From Emiliania huxleyi CCMP1516 (taxonomy: Eukaryota; Haptophyta; Isochrysidales; Noelaerhabdaceae), in assembly GCF_000372725.1 (NCBI RefSeq), contig NW_005200506.1, positions 183,129-247,128 on the forward strand: a stretch of DNA of 64,000 bases, read 5' to 3'. The notes beneath the pieces were generated by a model. The model had not been told where the DNA came from and searched no databases. It saw only the letters and a list, made by a program, of their open reading frames with translations. Below are positions 45,150-54,600 of this stretch, in pieces. Each line of letters starts with the position of its first letter. Position 1 is the first letter of the stretch. A program made the position numbers and the translations under genes.

Positions 45150-45632
45150 CTACTCGTCCTCCTCGCTGCCGTCAGAAGAGGCTGGCAGCCAGTAGGCTGG
45201 CGTGCTCGGCCGGCTCGCCCACACCTCGATCTTCTTGGGCAGCGTCTGGTCCGACATGTCCTCTCCGTGGCCTAAGCGGCCGAGTCCGCCATCGCCCCAG
45301 GTAAAGACAGCGCCGTCGGCGGTGAGGGCGAGGCTGTGCTCGCCTCCAGCCGACACGGCGACGACGCGCTGGCCAGCCAAGGCCTCGACCTTCTTTGGCA
45401 GCAGCTGAATCTGCTGGTCGCCGTGGCCCAGCTCGCCAAAGAGTCCAAAGCCCCAGCTCCAGACGGCGCCGTCGTCGGTGAGGGCGAGGCTGTGCTCGCC
45501 TCCAGCCGACACGGCGACGACGGGCTGGCCAGCAAAGGCCTCGATCTTCTTTGGCTGCCACCGGTAGTCCTCGTCGCCGGGATGCCACCGCAGCGCACGC
45601 GCACGCCGCGTCGCCTCCTGCCGTCGCGCCCA
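45150..45632 (-). CDS. RCC1-repeat segment (no start of its own)
   Basis: Two clear RCC1 repeats: VVAVSAGGEHSLALTDDGAV with WSWGFGLFGELGHGDQQ, and VVAVSAGGEHSLALTADGAV with FTWGDGGLGRLGHGED, then a tail ending SSDGSEEDE. The frame is the same as that of the oxygenase-like gene ending at 45633, separated only by its TGA, and no ATG precedes the first repeat. It may be an alternative 3' end, a readthrough extension, or the remains of a separate RCC1 gene. RCC1-like propellers act as scaffolds or GTPase regulators; two repeats alone cannot form a full propeller. Confidence 0.55.
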   Translation of the reverse strand, partial: WARRQEATRRARALRWHPGDEDYRWQPKKIEAFAGQPVVAVSAGGEHSLALTDDGAVWSWGFGLFGELGHGDQQIQLLPKKVEALAGQRVVAVSAGGEHSLALTADGAVFTWGDGGLGRLGHGEDMSDQTLPKKIEVWASRPSTPAYWLPASSDGSEEDE

Positions 45633-48275
45633 TCAGAGCTCGCCCGCGGCAAACATCTTGGACGCACCGTGGTGCATCGTCGGGTAGCGCAGCTGCGGCA
45701 TGCCGAGCGCCGCCTTGAGCTCGGCGTTGCGCCCGCTCGCCGTGCGGTGCGCCACCATCGCCTCGGGCATGGAGCCCGTCACGTTGGCGCACGACGACTG
45801 GCAGATGTCTTCCTGGCCCATGATGACGCTTGCTAGCAGGTCCGCCTTGAGCATCGACCACGCGGGCGCGTCGTCGACGACCTCCAGCACCGTGCCGCTA
45901 GGGAAGCGGCTGATCGAGCTCGCCATCGACGCGGTGCCGCGCAGCGACGAGTCCATGCCGTGCGTCTCGACGATGTCGAACATGGAGAGCATGCGCTTGA
46001 GCACGAGGCCCAGGTCCTCCGAGTGTACACGCGTGATCGGCTCGGCCTCGGCGCACGTCTCGACGCGGCACGGGTTGGGCCGCTTGCCGGGCGCGGAGGC
46101 CCGGCGGCTCAGCGCCGAGTCGGACGGCGCGTAGACGCGGTCGGCGACGCGCATGATCACGACGCGCACGCCGTGCGTCTCGCCAAAGTCGACGAGCTCC
46201 TTCTCGAGCGCGAGGAAGGCTTTCTGCACCTTCGAGAGCGGCTGACCCTTCGGCGGCGGCTTGCCGGCCGAGTCGCGGCCGGACGTCGGCATCTGCTGTG
46301 AGAGCAGCGTGATCGTGCAGAGGCGGCCCTCGCCGCGGCCCTTGGCGGCGATGAGCGCGAGCGCGCTGCCGTAGCGCTGGAGCACCGACTCGCCGATGGA
46401 GCGCTCGCCGACGGGCGGCACGTCGAGGACCACGTGCAGGTCGTAGGGATAGGACTGCAGCATCGCGCTCACCTTGTCGGTCGCGGTGATGTCGGCCGTC
46501 TGCAGGTTAGAGTACGTCTCCTGCTTGGCCTCGCGCAGCGCGGCGAAGTCGCTGTCGGAGGCGACGTTGAGCACGCGGAAGGAGCTACCCTTGAGCGCGT
46601 CGACGACCTCCTCGGTGTAGCGCTGGTCCCAGCCGAAGACGACGACGGGCGTGGCGGGGCTGTCGGGCTCGGGGAGCAGGCCGAGCGTCTGCACGCCGAG
46701 GAAGGCGCACAGGTCGGCCGTCACGGCCCACGCGCGGCCCACGTTGACGGGGTACGCCTCGAAGCCCACCGCGTTCGACTCGCCCACGCCCTTGGTCAGC
46801 CGCGCCGACGCCGCCTGCAGCCAGCTGCCCAGGGCGCTCACCTGCTCCGCCGGCTTGGCGTCGGCCGCGAAGACGAGCGGCGCGATGCCGAGGCCGCGCC
46901 AGTTGCCCTTGGAGGGGATGGCGCGCTTGCGCCCGTCGGCGGGGCGCACGAGCGCCTTTGACTGCAGCATCACGCGGTAGGCCGGGCGCGACTGGTCGAG
47001 CTTGCGGATGTTGAGCGGCCCGGAGTGGAAGAAGGCGTCGCTGTCGCTCTCGCCGGAGCGGATGACGTTGCCCTCGCCAGCGACGCACGGCAGCGAGATG
47101 GAAGTGCCGTCGTCGTCCTTGACGCGCGTACCCGCCGTCGGCCCGTCGAGGTTCTCCGTGTAGAGGATGTAGACGATCGTGAACATGACGCTGTTCTCGG
47201 GCAGCGCGCCGTTGATGCCGAAGGGGCACGTGTCCTTGTGCCAGATGCCGCCCTTGGCCTTCGGGTCGAAGTTGGGGCCGTAGCGCCACAGGCGGTGCTG
47301 CCACTCGATCTCGACCTCGTCGCCGAAGAGGTAGTCCACGTCTGATCTCTGCATCAGCAGCCGCCGCACCTCCTCCTCATAGGCGAGCAGGTCGGGCGGG
47401 CGCGCCGCGGGCGCGCCGCTCCCGTCGTCGATCTCGCCGAAGAGCTTGCCGCCCTTTTTGATGGCGTACGCGTCGCCGTCGCCGTTCAGCGCGCCGCCCG
47501 ACGACGCCTTCTTGGCGCTCGGGTCGGGCGGGAAGACGAGGTCCATCAGGTTGGCGCCCTGGTTGGCGTTGCCGAAGCCCACGTTGCCCGCCAGGAAGTA
47601 GGCGCCGGTGGTGCCGCCCTGACCGGCGCCGCCGTCGCCGAAGAGCGCCTCGCGGTGCGTCGCCAGCCGCTCTAGGATGCGCTGCTGCACCGCCTTCGGC
47701 ATCACGAGGTGCGTCACCTCCTGCGCGAGGTGCTTGTGCTCGGTGCCGCGCCCGTGGAAGCGGTCGGCGTTCTGGCGCGTCACGGCCGTGTCCATGTTGA
47801 AGAAGCGGTCGTTCCACTGCGCGACGGCGCGCGCGAGCTCGCTCGAGCTCGGCGCCTCCCTTGCCTCCGCCGCCGGCTCCTTCTCGGCCTCCGTGCACGA
47901 CGCCGATGCATTGGCGGGCGACTCGCTCGCGGCCCCGTTGATGAAGCTCTGCAGCTTGTCGAGCCGCACAAAGGTGCCACCCGCCGCCCCGCAGGCCGCC
48001 TCGGCCTGCTTGGCGGAACGGTACGACGACGGCAGCTTCATCGGGTGCTGAATGCGGGCCGTGACCTCCCACGTGCCCTTGCTCGCACCGCCGTCCTCCG
48101 GGCGGAGCAACAGCCGGACGCAAGAGTAGACGGCGCCCTCATGGACGACGGGCTTGAGGCCGGGAGCCTTGTGGTAGTCGATGGCGAGCCAGTCGGCGGC
48201 CGCTTTTGGCGCCTCCGCCCAACCGCACGCCGTCAGGCCCGCGACGACGAAAATGCTGCTCCGACGCATGGCCAT
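45633..48275 (-). CDS. secreted 2OG-Fe(II) oxygenase-like protein with Rossmann-like C-terminal half
   Basis: 880 residues, single exon, ATG 48275, signal peptide MAMRRSSIFVVAGLTACGWA. The middle (about 215-440) has the double-stranded beta-helix signature of prolyl-hydroxylase-type dioxygenases: iron ligands H346 and D348 in GGIWHKDTCPFG, distal H417 in AFFHSGPLNIRKL, and the 2-oxoglutarate Arg candidate in PAYRVMLQSK. The second half (540-800) reads as a nucleotide-binding Rossmann/SDR-like domain (PVVVFGWDQRYTEEVVDALK, FRVLNVASDSD, LHVVLDVPP, RVVIMRVADRVYAPSD, HSEDLGLVLKRML) but has no classical Gly-rich loop. The substrate is probably a secretory-pathway protein or glycan. An in-frame RCC1 segment follows the stop. 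Confidence 0.65.
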   Translation of the reverse strand: MAMRRSSIFVVAGLTACGWAEAPKAAADWLAIDYHKAPGLKPVVHEGAVYSCVRLLLRPEDGGASKGTWEVTARIQHPMKLPSSYRSAKQAEAACGAAGGTFVRLDKLQSFINGAASESPANASASCTEAEKEPAAEAREAPSSSELARAVAQWNDRFFNMDTAVTRQNADRFHGRGTEHKHLAQEVTHLVMPKAVQQRILERLATHREALFGDGGAGQGGTTGAYFLAGNVGFGNANQGANLMDLVFPPDPSAKKASSGGALNGDGDAYAIKKGGKLFGEIDDGSGAPAARPPDLLAYEEEVRRLLMQRSDVDYLFGDEVEIEWQHRLWRYGPNFDPKAKGGIWHKDTCPFGINGALPENSVMFTIVYILYTENLDGPTAGTRVKDDDGTSISLPCVAGEGNVIRSGESDSDAFFHSGPLNIRKLDQSRPAYRVMLQSKALVRPADGRKRAIPSKGNWRGLGIAPLVFAADAKPAEQVSALGSWLQAASARLTKGVGESNAVGFEAYPVNVGRAWAVTADLCAFLGVQTLGLLPEPDSPATPVVVFGWDQRYTEEVVDALKGSSFRVLNVASDSDFAALREAKQETYSNLQTADITATDKVSAMLQSYPYDLHVVLDVPPVGERSIGESVLQRYGSALALIAAKGRGEGRLCTITLLSQQMPTSGRDSAGKPPPKGQPLSKVQKAFLALEKELVDFGETHGVRVVIMRVADRVYAPSDSALSRRASAPGKRPNPCRVETCAEAEPITRVHSEDLGLVLKRMLSMFDIVETHGMDSSLRGTASMASSISRFPSGTVLEVVDDAPAWSMLKADLLASVIMGQEDICQSSCANVTGSMPEAMVAHRTASGRNAELKAALGMPQLRYPTMHHGASKMFAAGEL

Positions 48276-48330
48276 GTCGCGGTGATGAGTGGTGCAGACC
48301 GTTGTGCGATAGACTCGAGCGTGATTTCAG

Positions 48331-48395
48331 CATGGGCCTGGCAGTAGGGCCTGGCAGTAGGCCTGGCAGTAGGCCTGGCAGTAGAGGCTGGCAGA
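48331..48395. repeat. 12-bp tandem repeat
   Basis: About four to five copies of gcctggcagtag close to the oxygenase gene start (48275), hence probably in its promoter region. Confidence 0.85.
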
Positions 48396-49725
48396 GGCCG
48401 CGTCCTTTGAGGAGTGGTTTGAGAGACTAGCAGGTGGGCTCGCTAGTCGCTCGCCGGCCCGCGCAGCACGCGCGGGCCTTTTTTGTGGTCGGATGTTGGT
48501 CGTCTCGAATTTGATCGTGGGCAGGGCGTGAGAAAGCTGGACGGCTCGGTCGATGCGAGCCACCAGCTCGTGAGCGACGGGCGCGACGGGTTCCTCGGCG
48601 TAGGCTTGGTCGTGGTGAGCAGCGCCGGCGAGAGAGGGACGGCATGCGGCTCCCAAACGAGCCGCACGGGCTTCATCTGGGCCGCCGAGGCCACCTCCTT
48701 GGTCGCGGTGGCGGGCGTGAAGGCGAGGTGGGCCGAGGCAAGCGCTGAACGTGCCGTGCCGCCTTGCGCCCCTGAGGAGGGACGAGTGTGTGGGGTGCCA
48801 CGGGCGGGGGGGAGCGGTGAGAGGAGAGCGGTGGGCACCCCCACGAGGGGCTGCGCTGACGCCGCCTGCCACCCCACGCACGCCACTGACGCTGTGGGGG
48901 CGGCACGATCGAACGCGCTGGTCGGGCGGGCCGTCTGAGTCGCCCAAGCGGTGCTCTGCCGGCCGGTGGACGCGAGGGTGGCCCAAGAGGGCTCAAAGTT
49001 CGGAGCCGATACCCGGCCGTCCCGGACGCCTGGCACGCGGGCCAATGGCCCAGCTGTCCTGTGCATGGCTGGAGCGAAGGAGGGAGAGCTCAGGAGGGCG
49101 ACGGGGCAGGGAAGGGGGCGATGCGATGCGGCGAGGTCTAATCGGCGGCGTGGAGAGAGGAGGTGCCAAAAGGCGACTATAAAGAGGCCTCTACGGGTGA
49201 TATAGTGCGCCATGCCGGCGGGAGAGGTCTCTCACCGCCCCCCGGGCCGTCTCGAAGGGCCGTGCAGCCCACGCCACGAGGCGCTGCTGGCGGGAGCCTG
49301 GAAGGACTTGGCCTCGTTGCACCGCGCCGCGTTGATTCGCGACCACCGTCGGCCGCGGACGGCGTCGGCGTGGCGGCCGCGGGCGCTCGCGAGACGCGCC
49401 GCTCTGCGCTGGTTCGGTTCGTTCGACTCGTTGTGCCGCCGCACGCCCGGCGGCCGCGGGTCCCAGAAGTGGTTGCGCGGGCCTCTTCCTTTCGGCCGCG
49501 GGACGGCGTCGGGCACGTCGTCGGTCGCAACAGCGGCGCGGCGAGCCGTGGCACGTCGTTGCTGGCGCTGGTGGTTTGAGGTCGGCATCGTCCAGAGCTC
49601 GGTCGACGAGTCGAGAGCTTCAGCTGGTTCGGTGCCATGTTTGTGCGGTTAGTGGCAAATATATCTCTTTGATTTGGGGGAGGGCGGAGGTGGCGGCGTC
49701 GGGGGGGGGGCTTTGGGCCGAAATT

Positions 49726-49790
49726 CTTATGCTCCCCGGCCCTGGATGTGAGGTCGCCGACTGCACTCCAAGTGCTCCAAGTGCATGCCT
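49726..49790 (+). repeat. dispersed repeat R2, partial
   Basis: ctccccggccctggatgtga, then gactgcactccaagtgctcc, as in 26920-26970. Confidence 0.8.
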
Positions 49791-49979
49791 CTCTCACAGC
49801 ACCGCTCCCTGGCACGACAAGGCTCAAGGGCGCGGACTGGCGCGGACATGAACAAAAAAAATAAGTCCGGACATGAAGAATGAAACAAAAAACTCTGCAG
49901 ATTTTTTTCAATGATGAGAATTTCTGGAAAAAAGGAAGAAGAAAAGGAAGAAAACATAGCGATAGAGGGCATGGCGGCG

Positions 49980-50175
49980 CGCTTGAACTGAGCGCCTTCG
50001 ATTGCCGCCATGCCAGATCTCGCCCCACGCCCCGACCAGACCGGGCAGTACGTGCAGGAATGATGCAGGCATGATGGATGGGTGTTGTGAGCACGCCAGC
50101 GGCACCGCTGCGCACTCTCAGGGTCGCAGCCGCCTATCTCGTTCGGGTTTCTTCGATCAAATGAGGGACGGCAGT
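49980..50175 (+). repeat. dispersed repeat R4, copy A
   Basis: About 195 bases nearly identical to 59152-59358: tgccagatctcgccccacgc, ggcagtacgtgcaggaatga, tgggtgttgtgagcacgcca, cgttcgggtttcttcgatca. The first 28 bases are inverted relative to copy B. Confidence 0.92.
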
Positions 50176-50220
50176 GAATCTCTCCACGGCTCAGCCCTTG
50201 GAGCACTTGGAGTGCATTCA

Positions 50221-51214
50221 TCACAGCCTAGCGCACAACCACATCTTGAGTCGAAACCGGTGCCACTCCACGTAGAAAGGCGCGCCCAAATACAGCGGCT
50301 TCTCCACCTGATGGATGCCATGATCCGAAGACTGCTCAGCAGCTTTCGTGGCGGCAAAGGCGCGCAAGTTCGGGACGACAACAAAAGTGTCATCCCCGCA
50401 AATGTGGAACCAGTCAAAGGAGGTCAAGTAATTCTACGGCAGGCAAGGTTGGCGCGGCAGTCAGGGAGAGATGTAGATGTGGTGATGTGGGCGTATAATG
50501 TGAGCGCATGCGACTTTGTGATGAGTCGGGCGTTTACTTTTGCGACGTGGAGCCAGCGAGTCAGGGAGCGAAGCGGGATGCGCTGACCTTATGCGCAAAC
50601 TTCCACATGAAGCTGACCTTCTGCCACATGAGGGCATAGGCCTCGGGCCCCGGGTGTGGAAGCCTCACCGCTCCAATGCTCGCGTTGGTAGCGTTTGAAG
50701 CGGCCATGAACCCATCACACTCTCTGCCCCAGGTCGAAGCAATGGCTGCGACGAGCTCATGCCGGGCTTCGAATGTGTATACCATGCAGAAGATACGGAT
50801 CGGCTGTTGCCGCACAGGGTGGGCAGGGATGCTTCCGTCGCGTAGCATGCCGCGTTGCACCTTACGCATAGCTTCAGTCCAAGCGGCATCTTCGTCCTGA
50901 AGCCGTTTAGAGTCCGTCGGGGCTGAGCACGCCTTCTCCCTGGGAGAATGGCGGCGCAGTGTTGCGACGCACGCACTCGCATCGTGGCGCACCAGTCCAA
51001 GCGCCTTCTCTGCCTCTTGATACTCGTTGAGGGGGATGGTCCAGTTTAGATACATTGCTGTGCGCAGCCATCGTGATACCTTGCTCGCACTGCGGCTCTC
51101 TTTCACCTTGCGACCCTTACCGATCGTGTCATGTCCAGAGATGCTCGCGTTGCCACTATCGTGCACCCTGTGATGCCCACCGACGGTGGCATAGTCCATG
51201 GCTGGAAGGACCAA
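50221..51214 (-). CDS. GT31 (core-1 galactosyltransferase-like) gene, truncated by repeats
   Basis: Exon 1 51214-50588 and exon 2 50433-50221 are joined by a 154-nt intron. Exon 1 carries IRIFCMVYTFEARHELVAAI, STWGRECDGFM and LMWQKVSFMWKFAHK. Exon 2 continues NYLTSFDWFHICGDDTFVVV, with the GDD metal motif of GT31 enzymes, and KPLYLGAPFYVEWHRF. The frame then hits a stop at 50221, exactly where an R2 fragment (50187-50222) and repeat R4 begin, so the conserved C-terminal third is missing. No signal anchor is found at the N-terminus. Probably a disrupted gene; further exons downstream of the repeats were not found. Family role: adding galactose to O-GalNAc-type glycans in the Golgi. Confidence 0.65.
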
Positions 51215-51657
51215 AAGTTTACCAAGGCGCCACGAGCCTCAACACAGGCACTAGCAAGACCTGCGCCAGGGAGGAGAAAGCAAGAGGTCGGGGACCGACG
51301 TACGGGTGCGCGAAGGGCGCGGGCGCGTACACGGGCGCGTACACGACGGGCGCACCACCTTCGTCCAGGCCCCCTGCATCCGACTAATACTTTTTTAATG
51401 CCGCGCCGGCAGCGGGGTATTTTTTTAGAGCAGACATCTCCCGGAGAGATGGGCGACGCACCAACCGTTTTGCTTCCTCGCGCGGCGGCCACGTCCTCCG
51501 TTGGGAGCATGCATGTGACCACAAAACATACGCATGCACACAGCGGAACTCTCCCACAGCCCCCCCGCCCCCCCATGGAACACAAGTACAAGTACAAGTA
51601 CGACGAGACATGGAGAGAGAGACACGTACGCGCATGAGGGATCTCTGATGTTCGGTT
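51215..51657. other. intergenic
   Basis: About 440 bases between two minus-strand genes; nothing recognised. Confidence 0.3.
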
Positions 51658-54600
51658 TCATGCCTTAGTGGGAGCGTGCACGTAGCGCCGCTTCTGCGGC
51701 GCCGAAGCGGAGGAGATGCCAGCACCGGCGAAAAAGGCGAGCGACCTCGCCGGCGACAGGCCATCCCGGAGCTCGGGCGGCACGGAGGAGGGCGATGGCG
51801 AGGAGCCCGGTAGCGAAGGCGGTGGCAGCGAAGGGGCTGGCGAGGCGGGCTCGGGATCCGAGCCGGCATCGCCCTCGTTCTGCTGCGGCACCAACCTGCC
51901 GAGGGATCTGTGCACGGGCTTCTCGTCGTTCTCGCTGTCGCAGCTGGAGTCATCGCTGTCCATGCTAGGGGCGGGCAGGCGCTCCGTCCACCCGAGCGCG
52001 GGCTTCATCCCCATGCAGCCGCGTTCTCTTCCTCCTCGCTGGTTGACCTCCGCGCCGTGCCACAATGCCAGCTCAACCAGCTGCTCCTGGCCCTTCTTGG
52101 ACAGGTGCGGCGTGCGCGACGCTGACGACAGCGGGGACTCCCAGTTGCTCGACGAGCGAGCGTACGGGGACGGCCTCGAGTGGGGGGGGGAGAGCCACCG
52201 GCTCACAGCAGCGTCCTCCCGGCCGTCATGGCGGACGTCGAGCTTGCGCCGCGCGAGCCGGGAGCGGGAGAGGTCGCCCGACGATACGACGTCGCCCGAC
52301 GATACGTCGCCCGACGATGAGGGCAGCTGCGGGCCGCGGTGCCAGGAGCTAGACGTGGAGCGGGCGAACGGTCTCGTCTTGACGGGCGAGAGCTCGGTCG
52401 CACGCCTCGTCTCGCGCTCGGAGCGCCAAGCTGGCGAGTCCTCGGTGCCAGCGGCGCGAATGACGTAGCGAAACTCGTCCGCGTCGCCGGGCTGCCCAAA
52501 GGTGAGCACGCTTCCCTCGCGCACCTGGGCGGTCGCCACCTCCTCGGCCGTAGACTGCAGGAGGACCGACTCGCCACCTGCTCCCTGCTGCACGCGGCAC
52601 CCGTTCTTGCGCGAGACGTCTTCGAGCCGGACGCTGCGACCGTCGGCGGCGACGTGGAGCACGGCGTGCTGGCGCGAGATGTGCCGTTGAGTCAGCGGGA
52701 ACAAGGCCACGCCGCTCGACGCGTCGCGACCGACTGTGAGCGCGGCGCCGGGAGGCAGCGCGATCGGCGACGGCCGGCCTGCGCGAGCCCCGTTGACGCC
52801 CGCATCCAGCGCTAGCTCCAACGGCCAGCGAGCGGCGCGGGGTCCCGCCGCGGGGGCGGAAGCGATCGGCGTCGAGGGCTGGCTTCCGAGCCGCGAGAGC
52901 TCTGCAGACAGCTGGTGGATGTCGCGGCTCTGCTGGCTGATGAGCGAGCGCTGCGACTGCATCATGACGCGTAGCTCATCAACAGTGCCGTAGGTGTTTG
53001 GCTCGGTGGAGACGGAGATGTGGAGCAGGAGGCAGCACGCGTCGATCCGTGTGCCGCTGGGCGAGCGCAGGTGCAGGCAGCGGTAGCCGCAGCGGAGGGA
53101 GCCGAGCATCGCGGTCTCGTACGCCACCAGCCGCCCCTCGTCCTCCACCACAACGCGGAGGATGGTCTGGTGAGGCTCGGCCGCGAGGCAGTGGAAGGTC
53201 TCGTCGAAGCTCGGGTTGAGGCCGTTGCCCACTGCGACCGCAGTGGTGAGCCGGGTCACGCCCTGCGCCTCGGGCGGTGGCTGCGGCTCGCGTGCGACCG
53301 CGCAGAAGCCTCCAATTGCGTGCAGCTCGACGGCGACGCGCGGGCTCGACACGCTGGCGCGGGCCCCGCTGGGCGGGCGGGGGCTGTCGCTGAGATGCGA
53401 GACGAAGGCGTGGTGCGGCTCGGCGAGGAGGGGCCGGCACTCGTCCCGCGTCGGAAGCTGGTGCAGGGAGAGCACCTAAAGGCGGTGGGTCGCTCGGTGA
53501 GCTGACGAGAGGGAGGGCCGGTGGGGCGGCACGAGCGCGCGCCCTCAGCTCCGTCCGATGCACCTCCTCCCGCGGCGGCGGCCAAAGCTTCCTTCGCCCT
53601 GCCAGAGAGTGGCCGAGCTCCCTCTGCAGGGCCTCCCTCTCCGAAGATGAGCGGCAAAGGCTGCCCTCGCCCTCGCGGGACACCCGATCGCCACCAAAGC
53701 CACCGCGACCCGATCGCGTCATGGGGCCTCTGTTGGTTGGGGTCGGGGGTGGGAGCGCCCGATCGGGCTCACGGAGTGCCGTGGGCTTGAGGACATAGCC
53801 GCCGCTGCCGTGAAAGAGAGCGTCGTGGAGTTGCACCGGCAGACCGTGGAGAGCGTCGTTCGTTTGCATGTTGAGCGCCACCATCTGCACACCCGCGCGC
53901 CACGCCGCCTGTGGGTGAGGGAGGGAACTTCACTCATGAAGCGGAAAGGATGGGTTCGGGAGAGGTGGTGAGAGCGAGGGCGGGCGCGCACGAGGGGATC
54001 GTTATTGCTCGACCACCACCGAGTCGGAGAGGGGTAGGTTCTGACGAGCTGCGAGGCCGTGAGGGGCAGCCAGCCTCCCTGCTCGCTCAACAACCGCTCT
54101 AGCCGCTCCTCGGACAAGCTCACGACACCGCTGCGCGGCACCCTGGCGGCCGAAAGCTCGATCGCTGGCTCCTCCGCGAGCCACGAGCCGCGCTGCCAGC
54201 CGGACAAGCCCGGAGACCCGAAGGGCGACATCTGCGTGGAGGGCCTCGTGGACTCGGACACATGCGTGGACGCCTGCGTGGAGAAGGGCGACTCGGACAT
54301 CTGCGTGGCCCCGCTGTCGGCGTCGGCCTTTGCGTGGCGCTCGAGAGGCACGCCGCGGAGCCAGCCCCAGGCGCCCCGGCCCGACAATCGGAGCTCGTCC
54401 CCGAACTGGTGGAGGTAGCGGCCGCTGAGCTCCGTCCAGCTCGCCTTTCGGTCGAGCCGCCTGCCGCTGTCGTCCTCCTCGGGCGGCGGTCGGCCGATGG
54501 AGCTCGTGGGCAGCGTGACGAGCGAGCGGAGGAGCGGGTCCGTGGTCACCCCTCCCTTGTCGAGCCGCATCTTGACGAGGACCTTCCGGTGCAGATCGCG

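Larger units (their letters stand above)
48276..49979. other. intergenic; no firm gene
   Basis: About 1.7 kb upstream of the oxygenase gene. Two minus-strand stretches have some protein character but no clear start, partner exon or family: 48440-48700 (HELVARIDRAVQLSHALPTI followed by KFETTNIRPQKRP) and 49232-49588 (basic, PKGRGPRNHFWDPRPPG). R2 partial copy at 49726-49790. Confidence 0.35.

Noticed and set aside
49177..50115. 312-codon minus-strand frame
   Set aside because: Crosses repeats R2 and R4 and has no consistent composition; only a short basic piece (49232-49588) reads like protein and it lacks support.
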